From: Bradyrhizobium sp. Ai1a-2
GTDB taxonomy: Bacteria > Pseudomonadota > Alphaproteobacteria > Rhizobiales > Xanthobacteraceae
NCBI RefSeq assembly: GCF_000426245.1
Contig: NZ_AUEZ01000036.1
Coordinates: forward strand, 27,478 to 91,477
DNA length: 64,000 nt
Reading direction: 5' to 3'
Part shown: in pieces, positions 59,213 through 64,000 of the stretch
Layout of the letters: every line of letters begins with the position of its first letter
How positions within the stretch are numbered: position 1 is the stretch's first letter
The notes under the pieces: generated by a model
What the model was told of the DNA's origin: nothing
The model's database searches: none
The model's input: only the letters and a program-made list of their open reading frames with translations
Translations under genes and position numbers: made by a program

Positions 59213-61042
59213 ATGGGGATAATCAAAGACCGACACGGGACCTATTACGTCCAGCAAAGGGTGCCTGCGCACCTGCAGGCGGCGGTCGCGAGCATTCTGG
59301 ATGCTGACGAACCTCGTCGCGTCTTTCTCAAAAAATCGCTGGGCACAAAAAACCTGAAAGAAGCGAAAGCAGCGGCGCCCCACGTCCTGACCGACTTCAA
59401 CCGGATCATCGCGGAAGCGGAAGCTCTCCTTAAAGAACAGCCTGTCGTCACAGCCCTGACCGATACGCAAATCAAGCGCATGGCGGAGAGTTACTACGCG
59501 ACCATGTTGGCTGATGATGAGGAGGAGCGCAGGGAGGGCACCGGGTCTGAGCCTGTGTTTCAGGGCGTTGCAAAGCAGCTGGATACTGCGGGGGTCGAAT
59601 ACGACACGCCCTTCGCTGTGGGTGTCTTGCCTGAGGCAGGACTGTCGGACCGCGAGATTTTCAAGCGCGCGGAACTCCTCGAATATCAACTGCCGATGGT
59701 CTCAGCCGCACTTGCGCGGGGAGACATCACTGTGATGCGGGAGGAGCTGGACGAGCTGCTGTATGCGTTCCAGTGCAACTTGGACCGCAAGAGCGCCGCG
59801 TATCGCAGGCTCGGAATGGCCGTGCTGGCCGCTCACGTTCGTGGATTGAAGGACATAGAGCGGCGAAATGCCGGGGAGCCCATCGAGACACCACACTCAG
59901 CCTACGCGCACCCAGGCGCCCCTGTGGCCCACGAAGGAGGCACACTGCGCGACGCGTTGGAGGGTTGGAAGAAGGAGCGCGAGCGGCCTGAGAACGTCAC
60001 CCACGAATACGCGCGCGCGGTAGAGATGTTTATTCAGCTACACGGCAACCTAGCCATAGCTTCGATCAAGCGCTCTCACGCTCTGGCATTTCGCGAAGCC
60101 CTCCGTTTGGTCCCCAAGATCAGGAACGGCGACCTGCGGAAAGCCGGATTGCCCGAGCTGAGCCAATGGGGGTGCGAGCATCCTCAGGCACCCAAGGTTT
60201 CCGTGGCAACCGTCAACAAGCAGCTGGGCGCAGCGCAGGCCATCGCCAACTGGGGCTACGACAAGGGCTTCGTGCCTGATGATGTGCCGTGGCCCGATCC
60301 CTTCAGGAACATGCGGCTAGAGGAGGAGCAGTCCGAGCGGGGCTCCTTCAACGCGTCGGAACTGCAGGCCGTCTTCAACGCACCAATCTTTACAGGCGGC
60401 GAAGTACCTACGGGTGCCCAAGGGGCCGCCGGTTTCTGGCTTCCGGTGTTGGCACTGTTCACCGGTGCACGTCAGGCTGAGATTGCGGGGTTTCAGGTCT
60501 CGAATGTTCAAGAGCTTGAACGTGTGCCGCTCCTATTCATTGTGGCCAATCGGCGTGCAGGTAAACGCGTCAAGACGAAAGCGTCAGAACGCGTCGTTCC
60601 CATTCACCCTGAACTCATAAGGCTTGGGTTTCTGGATTACGTGAAACAGCGGGCGCGTGATGGTGCAGACGCTTGGCTATTCCCTCTGATCGCTCCAGAC
60701 CAGCGCCGCGCTCTCTCCGCTTGGTCGAAATGGTTCGGAAACTACCTGCGCAAGCAGATCGGGGTAACGAGTCCTGATAGGGTTTTTCATTCATTTCGTC
60801 ACAGCTTCCAAGACGCCCTCCGACGCGTCACACCGGACGCGGAGCTGCGTGATGCCCTTCCCGGCCGAAGCAGCCGTAACAAGTCAGTTAGCCGTGACTA
60901 CGGCGCGAAGTACATGATCGACCGCTGGGGTGTCGCGACGCTGCGCAAAACCATCGAAGGCATCTCGTATCCCGGATTGGACCTGTCGCGCGTCCGGCCA
61001 CTCAACACACCGACCACTGCTCGTGGCAACAAAACGAAATGA
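59213..61042 (+). CDS. int: Tyrosine recombinase (integrase) of a tRNA-Glu-integrated element
   Basis: 609 residues from ATG 59213 (GTG 59189 and 59201 are alternatives). N-terminus GIIKDRHGTYYVQQRVPAHL matches the DUF6538-type start of alphaproteobacterial integrases; a SAM-like core-binding region lies at about 245-370, and the catalytic domain holds the expected residues: arginine in FTGARQAEI, H-x-x-R in HSFRHSFQD, tyrosine in SRDYGAKYM. The length and long N-terminal helical part are typical of this subgroup. The stop overlaps the next gene by 4 bases, so integrase and polymerase-like protein are co-expressed. Confidence 0.93.
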   Translation: MGIIKDRHGTYYVQQRVPAHLQAAVASILDADEPRRVFLKKSLGTKNLKEAKAAAPHVLTDFNRIIAEAEALLKEQPVVTALTDTQIKRMAESYYATMLADDEEERREGTGSEPVFQGVAKQLDTAGVEYDTPFAVGVLPEAGLSDREIFKRAELLEYQLPMVSAALARGDITVMREELDELLYAFQCNLDRKSAAYRRLGMAVLAAHVRGLKDIERRNAGEPIETPHSAYAHPGAPVAHEGGTLRDALEGWKKERERPENVTHEYARAVEMFIQLHGNLAIASIKRSHALAFREALRLVPKIRNGDLRKAGLPELSQWGCEHPQAPKVSVATVNKQLGAAQAIANWGYDKGFVPDDVPWPDPFRNMRLEEEQSERGSFNASELQAVFNAPIFTGGEVPTGAQGAAGFWLPVLALFTGARQAEIAGFQVSNVQELERVPLLFIVANRRAGKRVKTKASERVVPIHPELIRLGFLDYVKQRARDGADAWLFPLIAPDQRRALSAWSKWFGNYLRKQIGVTSPDRVFHSFRHSFQDALRRVTPDAELRDALPGRSSRNKSVSRDYGAKYMIDRWGVATLRKTIEGISYPGLDLSRVRPLNTPTTARGNKTK

Positions 61043-62433
61043 CGTTCATTCCCATCGATCAAGACGAGCTACAAGCCGCAACCTATGCCAGCTTACGGGC
61101 GCACCCTATCTCCGCGGAGGCCAAGGCTCTCGTGAGCACGTTGGCTCGCATGCTGGATGACCACGCCCTCGCGACAGGAGCGCGGAAGAACAAACGCAAC
61201 AACACCGCCGAGAAGCTGGACTACGCGGTGGGAGCGTTCCTAGCGGACCTGTTGCGAGGGTATGGCGATAGCGAGCCGGAGCCTAACCCGTGGGTCTACC
61301 GGAGCATGCACGCGAAATCGTTCACCGGCGCTTCGGTCTCGTACCGCACGTTCAGTAGGCTGGTGGACGTCCTGATGCAACTCGGGTTCATCCAACATGT
61401 CGATGGGCACAAGGTCTCCAACGAAGACAGAGGTAAATTCGGCGCTCGCTTCCGCGCTACACCAGCCCTGTTGGCGTTCTGCCGTGACCGCTCTGTCGAT
61501 CCTGCGAGCGTTCATGATCACTTTGAGTTTGAGTATGACCTGCCGACCGAGGTCGTTGAGCTGCGAGCCACCAAGAAGGGCCAATACTGGGTGAAGACCA
61601 AGCCCGTGGGGGCGCCTATGCAGTTCGAGAGGGCCGGCGTTGTCACGCTCATCGAAGACCAAGTGAAGGAACTAAATGAGTTTTTCGCGCAACAGAAGCT
61701 TCGTGGTGGATCACACCATGGATATGTGCGCGTTTATAACAACGGTGATAACCCTCGCTTCCACTGGAACATGGGCGGGCGGCTCTACAGTCAGCACTTC
61801 ACCGACAGCTACCAAGTCATGAGCAGCGATGAGCGGCTGAAGATGACCATCAACGGCGAGCCTGTCGCCGAGATAGACATTAGAGCGAGCTATCTCACAA
61901 TCTTCCTCTCACTCAATGGCATCCAGTTGCCCGAGAGTGATCCTTACGACCTTCCTGGCCTCGGGCCGGTACACCGCGACGCAGTGAAGCAATGGATGGT
62001 GGCCACCTTCGGAAACTCAAAGCCTATCAAGAGGTGGCCACCGCGTATGCTCCAGAAGATGCCTGAGCTGAGCCAGTACAAGCCGTCCACGATCATGGAG
62101 GCTGCACTGACTAAGTATCCGGCTCTGGCTTCTTGGGGGCAGCCGCTAAGGGCTGTGACCTATGGCTGGGCCGACCTCATGTGGATCGAAAGCAACGTCA
62201 TGCTATTTACGATGCTGGAGCTCAAGCGAAAGCACCAGATTCCCAGCCTGAGTGTCCATGACAGCCTCATCGTGCCAGCTCATGGCGCCGAAGCAGCACA
62301 AGCAGTGCTTCGAGAGAAGTTCCACGATCAGCGACGAGTAATACCTCTCCTGAAGATAAATTGGTCAAAAACTCTCAAAAAAAAGCCAACCAGAGGAACC
62401 GAAGGGACACCAAGGAGGAGGGGGGAAGGATGA
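61039..62433 (+). CDS. Putative DNA polymerase A-like palm protein of the integrated element
   Basis: 464 residues. N-terminal 180 residues look helical/winged-helix and unknown. From about residue 270 there is a palm-like order: motif A-like EIDIRASYLTIFLSLNG with D280; a helix RDAVKQWMVATFGN whose R and K spacing recalls the O helix (R-x3-K) of family A polymerases, though the aromatic Y-G is not kept; and motif C-like LSVHDSLIVP with H407-D408. Such short PolA-like proteins occur in integrative elements of proteobacteria. Replication or priming activity is inference. The tail ends in a basic stretch. Overlaps the integrase gene by 4 bases. Confidence 0.6.
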   Translation: MTFIPIDQDELQAATYASLRAHPISAEAKALVSTLARMLDDHALATGARKNKRNNTAEKLDYAVGAFLADLLRGYGDSEPEPNPWVYRSMHAKSFTGASVSYRTFSRLVDVLMQLGFIQHVDGHKVSNEDRGKFGARFRATPALLAFCRDRSVDPASVHDHFEFEYDLPTEVVELRATKKGQYWVKTKPVGAPMQFERAGVVTLIEDQVKELNEFFAQQKLRGGSHHGYVRVYNNGDNPRFHWNMGGRLYSQHFTDSYQVMSSDERLKMTINGEPVAEIDIRASYLTIFLSLNGIQLPESDPYDLPGLGPVHRDAVKQWMVATFGNSKPIKRWPPRMLQKMPELSQYKPSTIMEAALTKYPALASWGQPLRAVTYGWADLMWIESNVMLFTMLELKRKHQIPSLSVHDSLIVPAHGAEAAQAVLREKFHDQRRVIPLLKINWSKTLKKKPTRGTEGTPRRRGEG

Positions 62434-62644
62434 AGAAGGGTAGAAGAGAGAAGAGGTTACTTAGGTACACTGGAAACGTTTTACGTTGCAGAGCGCGTGG
62501 GAATGTAATGACCGGATGGGAATACCGAGCTTCCTGCGCCCGCTCCGACAGAAGGGCGATTCAGAGAGGACCGCTGGGGCGATTTTTTCCTTCCCCCGTC
62601 TGTTTCCCAGCTTCGGCCTCCAAGGTGGGCCTGTACGGCCCAGC
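62434..62644. other. Noncoding stretch of the integrated element
   Basis: Frames across it (a 163-codon frame from 62361 and others) show no coding features. It contains a GGGCC-N5-GGCCC hairpin (62628-62642) and a TTTTTT run near 62581-62587 after a GC-rich segment, a possible terminator for the polymerase-like gene. Confidence 0.45.
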
Positions 62645-62729
62645 GGTGACTCAGGATTCGTTTGTGGCCACTTCGGCTACCCTAGGGCGGCCGACCCAAA
62701 CGGCTACCGGTGGACTCCGTAGAGTCATC
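62645..62729. other. Nested inverted repeats: candidate structured RNA or replication/recombination site
   Basis: Stem 1: GGTGACTC (62645-62652) with GAGTCATC (62722-62729), 8 bp with one G-T pair. Stem 2: CGTTTG (62659-62664) with CAAACG (62697-62702), perfect. Stem 3: CGGC (62674-62677) with GCCG (62690-62693), enclosing the self-complementary CCCTAGGG (62680-62687). All three nest. It follows the polymerase-like gene. Whether RNA or DNA is the active form is unknown. Confidence 0.5.
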
Positions 62730-62814
62730 TGGAGGCCTGGCCATCGGTTTCGCGGGGGGCAGCGTGATGGGTGGCACCGGATGCTCTATCCACACCCGCG
62801 GACGCTGAAGGCCC

Positions 62815-63021
62815 TCAGGTCACCCTCGCAAATCCTAGCGGCTTCCCATTGAGCGCGTCCGGTCCGATCATGGGAATGACCACCAAGTCCTGACATTCCA
62901 TTTGCGGTGCATCAGTTCCTGCAGCGGCGAAGCGCGCCAAGGCGTCCGCAAGGAGTTCGATAGCTCGCGTGTGGGCTTTGGAATAAACGCATGCTTGGCT
63001 TCCGTGGACCTGCGCAGCCAT
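62815..63021 (-). CDS. Hypothetical small protein (tentative)
   Basis: 68 residues from ATG 63021 (the frame is open to 63138). The composition is protein-like (AIELLADALARFAAAGTDAP, DLVVIPMIGPDALNGKPLGF) with a helix and beta strands, but there is no clear ribosome site and no recognised family. Opposite strand to the integrase and polymerase-like genes. It may be a remnant. Confidence 0.35.
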   Translation of the reverse strand: MAAQVHGSQACVYSKAHTRAIELLADALARFAAAGTDAPQMECQDLVVIPMIGPDALNGKPLGFARVT

Positions 63022-63372
63022 CGCCCACGCTCGGTGACGCAGTAAACGCGGGCTGCCTGTATCTGGAAGTTCGCTGTTTAGGCTGCGACACGCCCCCGAC
63101 CGTTGCGCTCGATTTGATCCGTAGGCCGAAGACAACACCGATCCACGAGCCTTGAGAGGTACATGCGTTGGAAAGACTGTTCGGAGCTGCGCAGGGATGC
63201 GTACGAGAGGCAGCCATTTGGTGCCCTGCGGCAGCGAAAGATTTCGGCGAGTATTCCGCCGTCCACATGGTGTCCGGGCGACGATAGAGTCGGGGCTACC
63301 TGGATTAAGGGCCCATTGAGCTTGCCAATTAAAGGTAGAAATTGGCGGCGGCTAACGCTAGAAGCAGACCAA
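63022..63372. other. 351-base stretch without a supportable gene
   Basis: Between the tentative small gene and the tRNA-like gene, inside the integrated element. Frames on both strands overlap one another and none shows coding character. It should contain the promoter of the tRNA-like gene. Confidence 0.4.
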
Positions 63373-63465
63373 GGTGCCGAAGTGTAACGGTAGCACTCCT
63401 GCCGAGTAGAGGCCAACCATTGATCAAAGCAGGCAGAGCAGGTTCAATTCCTGACGGCGCCACCA
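63373..63465 (+). tRNA. tRNA-like gene with a 26-nt anticodon loop and encoded CCA
   Basis: Acceptor GGTGCCG (63373-63379) pairs with CGGCGCC (63455-63461, one G-T); D arm GTGT-AACGGTA-GCAC (63382-63396); anticodon stem CCTGC (63398-63402) with GCAGG (63429-63433), perfect; T arm with a canonical TTCAATT loop (63443-63449); discriminator A and CCA (63463-63465). The D arm matches that of alphaproteobacterial tRNA-Gln. The loop between the anticodon arms is 26 nt instead of 7 and contains the palindrome TTGATCAA (63420-63427). U8 is replaced by A. No anticodon can be assigned with confidence. It may be a degenerate, mobile or novel tRNA. Confidence 0.55.
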
Positions 63466-63762
63466 ATGACTGAATGGAAATCTCAACCTCTTTCTGAGTT
63501 GCTGGACGACATCGGCGAGGCTGTTGCATCGCTGAACGCAGTAGTTGTCGGTCTCGATGCTGTCGAGAAGGGCCACCAAAAGCCCGAAACCTTGGACGTC
63601 TCATTCGACCCGGACGACAGGCGCTCTGCTGCGAGAAAAGCTCGGAAGTTTGTCGTTGAGGCCGTTCTGGTTCGCGTCTTTGAGGCCCTTTTTCAACATA
63701 CGAACTTGATCTCTACTCTGCCGCGCTTTGGTTCGGTGGTCAGTCGGTGGGATGGAAAGTAA
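63466..63762 (+). pseudogene. Small ORF starting at the tRNA-like 3' end, truncated by IS66
   Basis: 98 residues, composition protein-like (SELLDDIGEAVASLNAVVVG, FVVEAVLVRVFEALFQHTNL), no recognised family. The ATG follows the encoded CCA directly, and no ribosome site is visible. The last lysine codon ends with, and the TAA stop belongs to, the first bases (GTAA) of an IS66-type terminal repeat at 63759, so the original C-terminus has been cut off by the insertion. Confidence 0.55.
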
Positions 63763-64000
63763 GCGCGCATTTTGCTGCACAGGCTGCGCGCGCGGCTGGC
63801 CGCGGTGTCGCGTGACGCCGGGCCGCAGCGGGATCATCGGAACGGCTTGATTGATCCTGAGCGTTCGACCGTCAGCCGCTGTCGTTGTCAGCTGGCAGGT
63901 TTTTTTGAGCGGTGCAGTTGAACGGCAACAGATCTTCGATATCGGCGTCTGGCGCGCGCTGGGGCAATTCGGTGAGCGCGTGACGTAGCCATGCATAGGG
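63759..64000. mobile_element. IS66-family insertion sequence, one end, cut by the window edge
   Basis: Starts with GTAAGCG at 63759, the conserved terminal bases of IS66-family elements, followed by CGCATTTTGC. A transposase C-terminus in the expected orientation lies 113 bases inside. The rest of the element and the other end are outside the window. Confidence 0.8.
63872..64000 (-). CDS. tnpC: IS66-family transposase TnpC, C-terminal fragment
   Basis: 42 residues plus stop, open to the window edge. The peptide begins PYAWLRHALTELPQRAPDAD and continues IEDLLPFNCTAQ, which matches the (Y/W)AWL-x-D(A/T)L...P...I..LLPWN ending of IS66 transposases. Transcribed towards the IS end at 63759. Whether the full gene is intact cannot be seen. 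Confidence 0.85.
   Translation of the reverse strand, partial: PYAWLRHALTELPQRAPDADIEDLLPFNCTAQKNLPADNDSG

Noticed and set aside
62680..62687. CCCTAGGG shared with the tRNA-Glu 3' arm as a possible att site
   Set aside because: Only 8 self-complementary bases match and the flanks differ; att cores at tRNA genes are usually longer.
63438..63465. 3' part of the tRNA-like gene as the right att copy of tRNA-Glu
   Set aside because: Similarity is limited to the general T-arm consensus; stem sequences differ.
1..64000. CRISPR array or cas genes
   Set aside because: No regularly spaced repeats and no Cas-like proteins were seen.

Overview
The window is GC-rich alphaproteobacterial chromosome, most likely Bradyrhizobium or a close relative in the Nitrobacteraceae. 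This rests on a Rhizobiales-type flagellar cluster (flaF, flbT, motB-motC-motD, motE, an FtcR/LafR-type regulator, a DUF1217 protein), on dispersed palindromic repeats of the kind common in these genomes, and on housekeeping genes (rpoH, an RluD-family gene, a DUF6476 gene) typical of the order. The species call is inference.

1-24878: one nearly continuous + strand flagellar cluster, entered inside flgC. It holds rod, ring and export genes (fliE, flgG, flgA, flgI, motE, flgH, fliL, fliP); one flagellin gene behind a highly structured leader; fliF, a fliH-like gene and the motB-motC-motD operon with a lytic transglycosylase; hook and filament genes (flgE, flgK, flgL, flaF, flbT, flgD); export gate genes (fliQ, flhA, fliR); and small accessory genes (fliJ-like, flgJ-like, flgN-like). 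It ends against a convergent atypical response regulator of the FtcR/LafR type. The content resembles the lateral flagellar system of Bradyrhizobium. Further - strand genes follow (a membrane/coiled-coil protein, a DUF1217 protein with five repeats, a small secreted protein).

29669-40241: metabolic and storage genes. These are a Tat-exported bicupin oxalate decarboxylase, a 2-oxoacid (indolepyruvate/pyruvate-type) decarboxylase, a DUF1127 peptide, a periplasmic sugar dehydrogenase fused to cytochrome c, an NTF2-like protein, both subunits of a molybdenum storage protein (mosB-mosA) and a PAS histidine kinase.

40273-46301: a six-gene - strand catabolic operon (MFS transporter, arylmalonate decarboxylase/maleate isomerase-like protein, FCD-type GntR regulator, hydantoin-racemase-like protein lacking both catalytic cysteines, dihydropyrimidinase, alpha/beta hydrolase). 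An AT-rich palindromic operator candidate lies upstream.

46521-58987: a CGNR regulator, an ECF sigma factor, two alpha/beta hydrolases preceded by similar GTAAC/GTTAC inverted repeats, a quinone oxidoreductase, a DUF417 membrane protein, an SDR, a CheY-like receiver, a 22-residue lysine-rich peptide, a diguanylate cyclase, an amidase, rpoH, an RluD-family gene and a DUF6476 gene, with several families of palindromic repeats between them.

59038-64000: an integrated element. tRNA-Glu(CTC) is followed at once by a tyrosine recombinase, whose stop overlaps the start of a protein with family-A-DNA-polymerase-like palm motifs. Beyond it lie a nested inverted repeat, a tRNA-like gene with a 26-nt anticodon loop and encoded CCA, a small ORF cut by an IS66-family insertion, and the end of that IS at the window edge. 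This region, the flagellin leader and the catabolic operon hold the most unusual observations.
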